Source: Marisa cornuarietis
Lineage: Eukaryota > Mollusca > Gastropoda > Architaenioglossa > Ampullariidae
Direction of reading: 5' to 3'
DNA length: 64,000 nucleotides
Assembly (NCBI GenBank): GCA_004794655.1
Contig: SMMW01000587.1
Span: 186,001 to 250,000, forward strand
Part shown: positions 9,840 to 19,312 of the stretch, piece after piece
How the letters are laid out: each line of letters opens with the position of its first letter
How positions within the stretch are numbered: the stretch's first letter is position 1
Translations under genes and position numbers: made by a program
The notes under the pieces: model-generated
Database searches by the model: none
What the model was told of the DNA's origin: nothing
Seen by the model: the letters and a program-made list of their open reading frames with translations, nothing else

Positions 9840-10150
9840 AAATGTGCACTGTTAGCCCTCCCGCGAATTTGTTTTTTTCCTAAGCGACCCTATGAGAGCC
9901 GTCTGATTGGCCACTAGCGCATGTGACTTAATCTCGAACCCACAAAGCTTTGCAAATACACACATCGCCGCGTTTTAGGTTTTCGTATCTTGACTCGCTG
10001 ATGTGGACTAGCGACTGCTGCGCTTCAATAAAGGTGAAATTGTACATCCGCTGAGGTGCACCTTTGTATGCTAATAAAGTTTATGGAAGACGCCAATATT
10101 TGTGTGGTGTAGATTATCGTAGTTAACGATAAACATCGATGTTTTAATGT
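9840..10150. other. CpG-containing non-coding stretch with CCAAT-type motif and two AATAAA hexamers
   Basis: This part is clearly richer in CpG than its surroundings. It contains CTGATTGGCCAC near 9902 (an inverted CCAAT box) and AATAAA near 10027 and 10071. Near 10125 it has a near-palindromic GTTAACGAT/ATCGATG cluster. No coding frame is visible. It could be internal sequence of a DNA transposon or an old promoter; the sequence does not decide. Confidence 0.3.
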
Positions 10151-12489
10151 CAGTCGATTGTTTCAAGCTCTTAGTCTCCACTTCCACTTCCGCTATAATC
10201 ACATGCGGATACACCAAGCCATTGTTTGATCGTAGTTTTTTTTTTTTTTTTACATAATTTTCTTTTAAAAATTTAAAATTTTGTCATTTCAAAGAGCTTA
10301 GCTATAGCTTTACCTAATAACAGAAGTTGCATGGGAGCTGATCGAGTTGTCAATATAATTAGAAAGGGAAAACAATTTTGGTTCATGATCACAGTTTATG
10401 ATATTTTGGGAACTCGAATCTATCAGGACGATCATTGACTTTATACTGGGATTGGAATACTGCGCATTATTTGTCATATACATCTTTCAGATTATCTGAT
10501 ATTTAATTAAATGACAAATCATAGGTTCCTGTACGTCGATAGAAGAATGGAGTAGGTAGTTGTATAGGTATCTCACCTACAGGTCCAAAATAACTGAGTG
10601 AAAATATTGAATTTTAGGAATACTTACTAATCTTACTATATCCAAATTTATCATGTGCTTTTAGGATGCTGCTGTTACTAATAAAATAATTAAATCATTA
10701 ATATTGTAATGTGTCCTAACTGCAATCATGTACCAAAATGTAAAAAAAAAAAACTTATCTCAAGTGAGACTAGTGAACCCTAGTATTTGAGACTTGTCAG
10801 CTTTCTCCCTTGACTCTGCTTACTGTTGTTGGTCATCAGCTTTGCTTTTCTGCATTTTTTATCCCATGCACTGATGATGCTTTTTCAACACAATTAACAC
10901 GAGCAACCAGTTCTTGTTCTTCACTTGTTAACCCATGTACTTCAGATATTCTGATAATTCTGTACTGTTAAATAGTATATGTAAAATAACATCCCATCCT
11001 GCTTAGGAAATATTGACTAGCAGTATATATGTACTTCAACATCCAGATTAAGAGTTTCTCTCCATGCCAACTTTCTCCCCAAAAAGTTAGGCAAGTTTTC
11101 AAGTTCTGGTATGGTCAGTTAATTTTTGTGATCTGTTTTGATGAACAATGCAACAGTTAGTGGCTGCCAAGAGCTGTTTTGTTTTTTAAATCTTTTCAAA
11201 AGAAACAGCTTTCTTATAGTCTATATTGTTCAAGGTCATTTTGACTATTCATGCAGAACTTGCAAAATCGTGATAAATTCCTTAAACAGAGACACACAAG
11301 CTCATGGATAGCTGCTGTCCAAGTTTTATTTACATGTTTTGTGGTGACCACTTGTCAGAACAAGAGGTACTTCTCTATGTAAGTTATAAACATAATTTCT
11401 TAGCAAATAAAAATGGAAATATTTTTTAATTTAGTATTTTAATGCATAAACTAATCTGAACTAAGAACAGAAAATTTACTAAGGACAACAGTCCACTTAA
11501 ATGAAGAAGTCACGCATAAATGGTTTCTACATACAAAATCTGCTTCTGGACATAAAATTAATCGGTTCTATTACATTCTACTGGCAGTACATTAGTATCA
11601 TTAACAATCTGTGTAACAATGAACAAATTAAGGTTTGATATATATATATATATATAATTTCTTGTTAGTAAAAATGTACATACTTTAAAACGGACAAATT
11701 GAAGCATACACTAGCATATACACTTAAAATGCCAGGGTTTGGCAAAAGAAAACTCTTCTTAAACTTCTTTGTATATTTTACTAAACATTCAGCATAGTCA
11801 TGAACTAATTCAAATTTGACCATTCTGACAAATACACAATCATTCCATATTTAGTGCATATCTTGTGGTATAGCCTCTAGTCCTATCATTTTTATGAATA
11901 TTCTTCATTTCAATGTCAGGTTGTGTTTCACTAATTGTGTTTCCTTTTATTTTGAAAATGATGTAACTACTGATAGTAACTACTGTCTTTTCCTTGAGCG
12001 GTGCAAACCTTATACTGAAAACCATCTGAATAGTAGTAACAAACAAAAGATTTACAAGATTTCCTTGCTATGTCCTGACCTGATATCATTTTCCACACTC
12101 ACTAGTCACCAACACAGGTGAAATATTCTACACAAAGCAACCCAGAGAATTGGTTTGAAAAGCATGACAGTTTAACATCTAGAGCAAACTTGTCAAGATA
12201 GTTCAATTAGGAGCAATGAGGATGATAAACTTGAGGTAGTTTTAATATTCAAATGCTCAGGGCTCTGATTTCTAGAACTGTGCTAAGTGTTAATATATTA
12301 TAAATGACTTAACGATTAGAGAAAAATATGGGGCCATTAAGTTTATGAAAATTCTAGGCTGAAGTGTAACCATTACTTATGAAACTGCTTCAAGCATGCA
12401 GATTTTCCCCATGCTGCTTAATGCCTTCAAAATGTAGACTTTCAAGTGTAAAAATTAGAGAAGGTCAATTGGCATGCAAGACTCCTCAG
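10151..12489. other. AT-rich intergenic sequence, no gene seen
   Basis: A T-run of about 16 lies at 10235-10252 and a TA microsatellite at 11638-11657. Open frames are short and lack motifs. Confidence 0.45.
11638..11657. repeat. (TA)n microsatellite
   Basis: About nine TA units in a row. Confidence 0.8.
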
Positions 12490-12722
12490 TGTCATTAAAA
12501 CTATTCTATAGAATAGCATAAAATATCATGAAGTAGAACACAAATCCCTTGACTATTCCATATGAAACCAAACCCATATTTAAACACAAAAATCATCAAA
12601 TAATTTAGCCTTATTGTCATGGTGTAAATGAAGTAAAATTTCAAATTTTTTTCTGGGAAAACGTTTCTTGTGGCAGCTGCAATACTTTAAGCCAATATGC
12701 AATGCATTTTACATATACATTG
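12490..12722 (-). pseudogene. Fragment of a third copy of the minus-strand LINE family (RT C-terminal region)
   Basis: Read on the minus strand, this gives KCIAYWLKVLQLP and then, after stops, KYGFGFIWNSQG. These correspond to RCVGYWLHLLRMP and YKYGFAMLWESQG in the better preserved copy at 12,785-14,820. The order and spacing of the two blocks are conserved, although the frame is broken. It lies downstream of that copy in the same orientation, so it is a separate, older fragment. Confidence 0.55.
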
Positions 12723-12784
12723 ATATATAATGGATAACGCCCACATTTACTGGGATTTATTAGATTTAAAAGATTTGAAACATT

Positions 12785-14820
12785 GAGAAATTTACAGTTA
12801 TACCCATTCTAAATTTTATGAAGGTATCTCTTATGCTTCTGTGTTTCAACCAGACAAGGAAGTTGCGTAAAACAATATGAGTCTTGAATGTGTTATAAGG
12901 GAAATATCTTGAACTGCTTTGAATAGCATTGTGCCACTGCTGGTGGTGACAGTTTATCAGTCTGTTTCACGATTTGTAAAAAGAGTTTATCATCTCCGGT
13001 ACCTTGACTTTCCCACAACATAGCAAAACCATATTTATACAAAGATATCATAATAAAGTGTAGCCATGTTTTCTTCTTTTGCTCATGCAGTAATGTTAAC
13101 ATTAAATAAGCTTTTTTCTGGAGTCTAGTTTGTGGCATTCTTAGCAGGTGGAGCCAATATCCAACACACCGCACTGATACATTAACAAAGGGAATCTACC
13201 ACATTCCTCATATGTCAACGAGTTAGGTGTCCTTGTTGTGACTCCTAAAAATCTTTTCATTGCGAAGGTGTGAACCTTCTCTATGCTATCATTACTGGTA
13301 CACAGACCCCATATCTCAGAGCCATATAAAAGTATTGGCTGGACCTGTGCATCAAAAAGTTTGAAAAACAGGTTAGGTGAAGTATCACCAATGTACCATC
13401 ACAGTTTAAGAATGCTTATAACTCCCCTCTTTGCTTTTTCGGCTATGTCTTCTAATGCATGTATAAAAATACACCTTGTAGAGAAAACTATACCCAAGTA
13501 TTTGTATACATTCACAATTTTTAAAGAAGAGTTACCAAAAAACTATTTTTCTTTACAAGATATAAAACCACCATTTCGAAAAATCAAGACATTTGATTTA
13601 TCAAGGTTAACAGCAAGGTTTAAAGACCTTGAGCACTGAAAAAGAATGTTCAACTGGTTCTGCAGTCCGAGGATTGTATCTGATACAAGGGCAACATCAT
13701 CAGCAAGAAGTAAAAAAATACCTCAATAAGTTCTGGGGTTAACTAAACACCATGTTTCCCATACTCATTTATGTCCTTTGGTAGTTCATTTATAAACAAA
13801 GTAAATAATACAGGGCTACAAATTTCACCTTGTTTAGGGCCACAGGGGCATTCAATATAATCAGACAGCTTTGCACCAGCTCGCACCCTACCCTTTAAAT
13901 TATTGTACATGCTTTGAATTGCTAAAAACATTTTTCCTTTTAAACTATTTTTTTTAAGTACCTTCCATAGCTTGTTTCTTGAAACCATATCAAACACTTG
14001 ACGAAAGTCTATGAAAGCAACATACAATTTTTTATAGTTAAGTAACTGTTTCTGAATTAATGCCATGAGGACAAACTTTTGGTCTGTGGTACTGTACCCT
14101 TTCCTGAACCCTGCTTGTTCTTCCCTGATTATTTCATTGTCCTCCATCCAATAGCACTATATATTTTGCTACAGACATTTAGTAGAGGAATGCCTTGATA
14201 ATTTTCTGGTTTACTGGGATCACCTTTTTTGTGTAATGGTTCTATTAGTGATTCGGTTGACTGGTCAGGAAATAGGCTGTTGTCAAACAGGTAGTTAAAG
14301 TATGTGGTGAGAAAAGACAGGACGTAATCCAAATCAGTATTTATGTCTTTTACAATAAGATTCTCAGCCTCCCTAAAGAGAATTTGCACAAATCACTTTG
14401 AAGGTTATTCTGAAACTCTAAGATTTTATCATCTTTCCATATAAATTTTCAAATTTACATTCTGAGTTTTGCTTGTCTTGACCCCCGCTATCCAAACAAG
14501 TTAAGAACGTTAACTCTACAGGCATGTGTTTAGATTCCACCATAGATAAAACTGAAAGATGGCACATTCTCAGTAAGGTTTCAGAAACAATAAAATAATG
14601 TTAGAACCTGTGTTAGAGATATATGTAAAGTTTCCACTAAAAGCACCATGACTAGAAGAGTGCAATGTTTCCAAACCATTAACAATTACTAGGTTAAATT
14701 CATTGCAAACCTGCAGCAAGTAGCGTCCAAAAGAGTTAATTGTTACATCAGCAGAGCATCTGTGGAAATCACATAAAGTAGTAAGACACTGTTGGTCTAT
14801 ACCACTCTCACTAGGGGCTA
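12785..14820 (-). pseudogene. Degenerate non-LTR retrotransposon (endonuclease C-half through RT C-terminus), copy 1
   Basis: Minus strand, from high to low coordinate. The endonuclease C-terminal half (14,820-14,570) reads INSFGRYLLQVCNEFNLVIVNG, then GNFTYISN, followed by HMPVEL near 14,530 where SDHxP is usual. The RT follows: PLHKKGDPSKPENYQGIPLLN (about 14,200), REEQAGFRKGYSTTDQ, AFIDFRQVFDMVSRNKLW with the first Asp (about 14,000), CGPKQGEICSPVLFTLFINEL (about 13,830) and a LLLADDVALVSDT active-site stretch (about 13,715). The C-terminal region reads VYKYLGI, LLYGSEIWG, RCVGYWLHLL and YKYGFAMLW, ending near FRMGIT (about 12,790). Stops and frameshifts interrupt it repeatedly. The family looks CR1/L2-like to me, but the clade is uncertain. 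Confidence 0.75.
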
Positions 14821-14824
14821 AGTT

Positions 14825-15170
14825 TTTGGCAACACAATACATGATATTAAGCTGGTTTTGCAGACCTACAATATATATTGTATCAGAGAAAAATATCATC
14901 AGCAAACAATAAAATGAACAGCTGCATCAAATCAGGTGTGAGTTGAATACCATGTTGTCCCTTTTGTCTTTGTTAAATCATGGATAAATAAAGAGAATAG
15001 GTTGGGGGTGCAGATTTCACCCTGTTTTAATCCTTTTGGGCAATCAAGACCTAAAGTGAGATCCCCACCAACCCTTACTCAGGCTTTAACTACTTTATAC
15101 ATTCTTTTGATAACGTTACACATTAAGCTCTAGCTTAATGATTTTTCCACATATACCATTTTTGACAATA
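14825..15170 (-). pseudogene. RT fragment of a second copy of the same LINE family, abutting copy 1
   Basis: The minus strand reads VRVGGDLTLGLDCPKGLKQGE, CTPNLFSLFIHDL and a degraded active-site stretch followed by VGLQNQLNIMY. This matches the palm region of copy 1 (GPKQGEICSPVLFTLFINEL, ILGLQNQLNIL) but is a different, more decayed sequence. At about 14,820 it runs straight into the endonuclease part of copy 1. That order is impossible in one element, so the junction marks two insertions or a rearrangement. Confidence 0.65.
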
Positions 15171-15199
15171 TGCATGTCATGTTTGCTGGATCTCTAAAA

Positions 15200-15441
15200 C
15201 TACCATTTAGATGTGTGTTTTTTTCCAATGTTCTCATTCTGTAGAATACATTTGCTTAAGTTGTGGGGAGCTTGCTGAGGCCGCCGCTTGGGCATCATAT
15301 GCACACTCCCGTCTTCACTGTTTGATCGTTTTAACCCTTTATTCTCGGTGTCACGATTTTTTGGTGGCCTGCCTGATTGTATACATCGCCTACCCCCAAG
15401 AGGCATTTTTCTGCGGCTAACAGAATCCGTCTCAGTTTCGT
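15200..15441 (-). CDS. Unrecognised short basic ORF
   Basis: The minus strand is open for about 80 codons, with an ATG at 15,404-15,406. The sequence is rich in Arg, Lys, Ser and Asn (PLGGRRCIQSGRPPKNRD; MMPKRRPQQAP) and has no predicted membrane segment or known motif. It sits between LINE debris and a retroposon tail. It could be an ORF1 remnant, an exon or chance. I do not assign a function. Confidence 0.2.
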
Positions 15442-15689
15442 TTGTCTATTTTATTTGCAAGCAACTGTTTAAACTTGATCCAAAATGTTGCCTACTATCT
15501 GTATAAAGCACTGCAGATTAGAGAAAACAAATAATTTGTGAACTACTGATATTATTATATTATATGATTAAATAGCACATTAAAAATGTTGTATTTTTAA
15601 TGAAGTAATGACAGTGTATTTAGGTATTTTGTACTTTCATTTTTGATTCCCCCTACACACACTCCCCAACATTGGTTATGGGCATGAGC
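15442..15689 (+). other. AT-rich sequence, possible body of the retroposon whose tail ends at 15,725
   Basis: No coding frame supported. Its relation to the tail rests on adjacency only. Confidence 0.25.
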
Positions 15690-15725
15690 CTACTGAAATA
15701 AAGAACTTTGTCTTTGTCTTGTCTT
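15690..15725 (+). mobile_element. 3' end of a plus-strand retroposon with simple-repeat tail
   Basis: AATAAAGAACTTTGTC is followed by repeated TTTGTC/TTGTC units up to about 15,725. Short simple-repeat 3' tails of this sort are typical of some LINE and SINE families. It abuts the truncated exon at 15,726-15,898 with no spacer. The 5' end of the insertion is not identified. Confidence 0.5.
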
Positions 15726-15898
15726 GCCTCATTAAAGGAGTATATACAGCAATCACAATTTTGTCCTTAATCAGCTCCATTGATGCACACTTCATTTTCT
15801 GTTCATTGTTATATTTCTCAATCACGCTATTAACAGCAGTCAGAAGGCCTTTTCCTGAAGCTGCACCATAGCTCTTCTGAAATACTTTGGTATACAGT
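15726..15898 (-). pseudogene. Truncated exon C of a MULE-transposase-related gene
   Basis: A 3' splice site (TTTTTTCCAG) lies just upstream on the minus strand, at 15,899 and above. The exon reads LYTKVFQKSYGAASGKG, then IEKYNNEQKMKC and IVIAVYTPLMRQ. Joined to exon B it restores CPDLSFVYRLYTKVF with the correct phase (AG|A). In relatives that I recall, the block ending xxTPLMKR is followed by the DDE/MULE catalytic domain. Here coding similarity ends at TPLMR and the retroposon tail begins. The catalytic part is therefore absent from this location. Confidence 0.65.
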
Positions 15899-16267
15899 CT
15901 GGAAAAAAGACATATTTGTGCATGTATATGTATACAGAGTATAGCTTCTCGGAGAATTAAACTGCCACTTCAGAGCACTGCATTGCCTCATGAACTTATT
16001 TTTTAATGTTCAAAGTAAATTTTGGTACCAAGAGGAAAAATCCTCATCTTATTCCAGTTTTACCTTATATTACAACTTTCTGATCTATGATAAGTTTCTA
16101 CATTTAAGTTGACCACATATACGTTGCTTCTTTCCAAAAGAAACCACAGAAAATGACCTTGAAAGTCTAACCATGTGCGTTGCAACATTAGAGAGTTGCC
16201 CAATCAATGCCCAATGAATGAAGACACTTAATGTTATGCTTTATACGTTATGCTATACTTTACTTAC
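15899..16267 (-). other. Intron between exons B and C of the MULE-related gene
   Basis: It begins with GTAAGT (16,267-16,262) and ends with a pyrimidine run plus CAG. Length is 369 bp. No internal feature was seen. Confidence 0.6.
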
Positions 16268-16534
16268 CTGTAAACAAAGCTCAGGTCTGGACAAACTGAA
16301 CGGTCAGAGGCCAAATACATGTAATTCTCCGTGTGCTCCATGTGAAGATTAAATTTGTACAGATTGAGAGCAGATGCTGGAGTGTGCCCTCTAGCAAACA
16401 AGTCTTTGAATTTCTGAATTGTGTCCTCTGAGACATCCCGGTGCTGCATTACTTTGGCATTCCCCATGATTGGATGATTATGCATATGCTCAATCATCGG
16501 CAGAGCTGGCAAATGATGGTCACTGCTGTTTTTC
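16268..16534 (-). pseudogene. Exon B of the MULE-related gene (HNH part of zinc finger and linker)
   Basis: The acceptor TGTTCCAG precedes GAAAAACAGC at 16,534, and the donor CAG|GTAAGT is at 16,268/16,267. It encodes KNSSDHHLPALPMIEHMHNHP, then FRDVSEDT-like HRDVSEDTIQKFKDLFARGH, TPASALNLYKFNL and SDRSVCPDLSFVYR. The HNHP supplies the last ligands of a C..C..HxH zinc site begun in exon A. This exon is free of stops over 89 codons, as expected for an intact or recently active coding exon. Phases agree on both sides (AT|G upstream, AG|A downstream). Confidence 0.7.
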
Positions 16535-16695
16535 CTGGAACAGTATATTTAGCTATGTATCTATATGTGTTGCAAAATCACACAAAAGGTTGAATAACAT
16601 TTCTGTAGATATGAGATGACATGTATGACATGTATGACATATTATGCTCACAATATACAGACACAAAATAACACTGATATTAAAACAGAACTTAC
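16535..16695 (-). other. Intron between exons A and B of the MULE-related gene
   Basis: 161 bp, GTAAGT at its 5' end and CAG at its 3' end. It contains a short ATGTATGAC triplication near 16,620-16,640. Confidence 0.6.
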
Positions 16696-17058
16696 ATGGT
16701 AGTTGCTTTGACTGTCAAGGTCATTTGAGCTGGGCAATTTGTATTTTTGGAGTTTGGCTTCTCATCTGCTGTTTTACTTCTTGATAAAGTGTTGTGCTGA
16801 CACCTGTAATAGGTTTCAGTAGGGTTCCTTTCCCAGTAACTTTGACAGTTGTTTTTACGCACCATGTAATCTGGGCCTTTTTCTTGTGTTGGTCAAACCA
16901 AGCTCTTGCATCTTCTGCAGTAGTGATGGGCAATCGTATTTCACACTTAAATTTGCCATCTTCCATTGCTGAGTACCAGCAAACATGATATTCCTGTCCT
17001 TTAGGAAGGATGTTCTTGTTTACAACAATGATGTAAAAGCATTTTGAATATTTAAATG
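16696..17058 (-). pseudogene. Exon A of the MULE-related gene (N-terminal domain and first zinc ligands), one frameshift
   Basis: The minus strand reads FYIIVVNKNILPKGQEYHVC, WYSAMEDGKFKCEIRLP, TTAEDARAWFDQHKKKAQ and TWCVKTTVKVTGKGTLLK. At 16,811-16,814 one base is missing, and the frame resumes as YYRCQHNT, then KNTNCPAQMTLTVKATT up to the donor ACCAT|GTAAGT at 16,696/16,695. Cys in RCQH and Cys in NCPA, together with HNH in exon B, form a C..C..HxH arrangement as in FLYWCH/WRKY-GCM1-type fingers. From memory, the whole layout resembles N-terminal regions of MULE-transposase-derived proteins found in many animals; that identification is knowledge plus inference. The upstream boundary is uncertain: the frame opens near 17,059 after a weak AG. 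The frameshift may be a real lesion or an assembly error. Confidence 0.65.
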
Positions 17059-17829
17059 CTAATTATAAACCTAAAACAGCCTATTGTCAAAAATAAAAAA
17101 ATTATAAGTTTAAAATAGAGTAGTTTATTAAATATGGTTAGTTAATTTGATATTACAATGAAAATAGTGTTTTGTTAATAATACAGCAGTAATCTACATA
17201 GTCACAGCTGACAGCATTGAGGTTGGGAAATGTTAGGGGAAGCAAAAAATAGCATAGTGCTGTATTTAGCGTTCCCTTCATTTTCTTAATACCATTAGAT
17301 GCTGTTGTTGCATGATAATTAGAAAAGCAGAGAACAGTCATGCTAATTACATAATAGTAATACATTACTTTGTGGATGATTCTGTTGTTTTCTAAAATGT
17401 TATAAATTCTCAAGATTTGTTTTCTTTCCATCATTTTTTAAACATTCTTAATAACAATTACCATTTAATCATATTTTTGATTTAACAATTGTTGTTAATG
17501 AGTTAAGAAATGATTTTATGCAATACTGAGACAACACAAAGTATCAGTCTCTCATTCTGAAACCATAGGAAAAAGAACTGAACCTTTATTTGAGAGCCTG
17601 ATATATATATATATATATAGTCAAATGTACATCTGATATATTTTTGCTGGCCAAAATTAATAGAGCAAGACAATTATACGGTTTTGTGTGAAGAAAAAAA
17701 AGTATAAGGCAAACCTATTTTTCTAAACCTCCCCGATCAAAAGCTAGTCTCTCTGGGATTAATTTTAAATCGCAAGAAATGTACGTAAACGTGCACATGA
17801 AGTCTGAAATTTGACAAATATATCCATAC
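17059..17829. other. AT-rich sequence, probably intronic or upstream of the MULE-related gene
   Basis: No recognisable coding motif. A TA microsatellite lies at 17,601-17,619. The open frames at 17,153-17,434 and 17,715-17,897 have no support. Confidence 0.35.
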
Positions 17830-17904
17830 CAGCAAGTTAGGATATTCCTTGATAGGTACCCCAGATTCACAGGGCTTTCTTGTCTGATTCGTCGCAATAG
17901 ACAT
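17830..17904 (-). CDS. Candidate first coding exon on the minus strand (speculative)
   Basis: An ATG at 17,904 opens 25 codons (SIATNQTRKPCESGVPIKEY) up to CTG|GTATGG, a possible donor. It lies at the edge of a CpG-containing stretch, in the right orientation for the MULE-related gene. Against it, the phase does not match the suggested start of exon A, so another exon or boundary would be needed. Confidence 0.2.
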
Positions 17905-18429
17905 GATAGCTATCAAAATTGCTGTTCAGATTTTGCCAAATGCTCGTAATGCAAAACTGATCTACAGTTGCAGCTGATGCGTGGTAAGCGCGCAAACAAT
18001 GCTCCGCGGAGTCGTAGCCTTGGGAACTTCATATCGCACAGAAATCCCAAAGTTATGTAAGACTTTGGTTTATAAAACGGCAGGACTTTCATATGGGTGG
18101 TTTTACTAGGTCACGGCGGGCTGTGCTATTTTGTGGAAGGGGAGACCGGGTAGGATCGATATTTCAGAGGGGTGTGAGGTTGGGCATTGGTTGGTGTTGT
18201 GTGTGATTTATGAAGTGGGGTTAGGGGTGTGGGGTAGGAGTAGGTTTTGTTGTACAGGAGAAATGTTCAGGACTGGTTGAGTGACGTGATGGTGATTGAC
18301 ATGGAGTTGTGATAAATTATTGGCTGGTTTTAGTCGTTAAATTATTGGCTTGTTTTAGTCATGTGATATTTGGCGCGGAATAGTTTTGATTTGATGTGAG
18401 CAGACGATAGAAATTCGAGAGGATTGAAG
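17905..18429. promoter_or_regulatory. CpG-containing, G-rich stretch with TATA-like motif; possible promoter region
   Basis: It contains GCGCGC, CCGCGG and several other CpGs, which are rare elsewhere here. TTTATAAAACGG lies at about 18,069-18,080 on the plus strand, followed by a G/T-rich tract. It separates a candidate minus-strand exon from a plus-strand ORF, so a divergent promoter is possible. There is no direct evidence of transcription. Confidence 0.3.
18313..18362 (+). repeat. 25-bp tandem duplication
   Basis: TAAATTATTGGCTGGTTTTA and the following bases at 18,313-18,337 repeat at 18,338-18,362 with two differences. Confidence 0.75.
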
Positions 18430-18792
18430 ATGGCGAGTGTGCGTGGAAATTTCGTGAAAATTTGTGGTGCAGTTCTGGAATTCAAGGAAAGGTTGAAAGG
18501 TGCAGATTCTGGAAAGTATAGCAGAAAGAAGTTTAGGATGGATGCAGAAGTGACAAGGTTGTTTGTGTTGAGTTTAGTCGAAGACTTTCATTTGTTTTTT
18601 GAGTTTTTACGTGAATGTGGATCGATGAAGAAGAGGAATACATCTCAGGAGTTTGTAGCGAGGAGACAGAAGAAGTTAAGTGATTTGGTAGTTTTACGCA
18701 ATTTTTTTTTTTTTTGGGGGGGGAGGAGAAATTCTGTATATTTTCGGATATTATTTATCGGAAAAAGTGGAGAAAGGATTTTAAGAAGATGA
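18430..18792 (+). CDS. Unrecognised ORF with good start context
   Basis: ATG at 18,430 lies in AAGATGGCG, close to the Kozak consensus. The frame runs 120 codons. Residues 1 to about 92 look protein-like: MASVRGNFVKICGAVLEF, then KYSRKKFRMDAEVTRLF and LVEDFHLFFEFLREC. They are mixed charged and hydrophobic and could be helical. After that the frame enters T14-G8 (18,702-18,723) and the 82-bp repeat, so the last 30 residues are probably not meaningful. It may be a first exon ending before the homopolymer, or chance. I do not recognise the family. Confidence 0.3.
   Translation: MASVRGNFVKICGAVLEFKERLKGADSGKYSRKKFRMDAEVTRLFVLSLVEDFHLFFEFLRECGSMKKRNTSQEFVARRQKKLSDLVVLRNFFFFWGGRRNSVYFRILFIGKSGERILRR
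18702..18723 (+). repeat. T14-G8 homopolymer junction
   Basis: Fourteen T followed by eight G. Such a tract is prone to slippage and sequencing error, so the downstream frame cannot be trusted. Confidence 0.8.
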
Positions 18793-18965
18793 GGGAGGCG
18801 ACTTCAGGAAAAATTTCGTTCATTTCTGGATATTATTTCTCGGAATAATCGGAAAAAGGATCCGAAGAAGATGGGGAAGGCAACTTCAGGAAAAATTTTG
18901 TTCATTTCTGGATAATATTTCTCGGAATAATTGGAGCAAGGTTTGGAAGAAGATGAAGGAGAGTT
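18746..18965 (+). repeat. 82-bp tandem repeat, about 2.7 units
   Basis: Units start with GGATATTATTT or GGATAATATTT at 18,746, 18,828 and 18,910, so the period is exactly 82 bp. They share TCGGAA and GAAGAAGATG-type blocks, and units 1 and 2 also share ACTTCAGGAAAAATTT. The third unit loses similarity after about 18,965. The copies differ by scattered substitutions. Confidence 0.8.
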
Positions 18966-19091
18966 TAGCGAGGGGAGAGAGATGAAGATGATTGACGTAA
19001 TAGTGACGTCAATAATTTGCATAGCTCCGCCTACAGATAAGCCATTTTTGTTATGGCGTCGCAAAACCACCTATAAGAAAGCTGTTCCGGT
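18966..19091 (+). promoter_or_regulatory. CRE + octamer + TATA-like cluster at the satellite edge
   Basis: A perfect CRE palindrome TGACGTCA lies at 19,004-19,011, with another half site TGACGTAA at about 18,993. ATTTGCAT, the octamer motif, is at 19,015-19,022. CTATAAG at about 19,071-19,077 is TATA-like and lies about 20 bp before the first satellite base. In known promoters such elements bind CREB/ATF, Oct factors and TBP. Whether this works as a promoter into the array is inference from spacing alone. Confidence 0.35.
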
Positions 19092-19312
19092 TCTTGTAAG
19101 ACATGGTAACATGGGTTTTTCAAGCTCCTCGTGCTGTCCGTGATAACGAGGCCCCATGTAAAGCTTGGCGGCTGTGTTTAGGATGTGGAAGCAGTGCTCT
19201 GTACCCGTCTCTTTTGTGCAATACTTAGGAGCACGAATATTTCGTGGTCCACGTGCTGTCCGTGCTATGTCAAGTTTGGCGTTAGCGGTTATTTAACCCT
19301 TTAACTGCCAAC

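Noticed and set aside
15211..15506. Plus-strand ORFs of 69 and 72 codons
   Set aside because: They overlap each other and lie opposite the basic minus-strand frame; no motif and no start context.
17153..17434. 93-codon minus-strand ORF
   Set aside because: Composition is that of random AT-rich sequence; no splice sites placing it in the MULE-related gene and no family resemblance.
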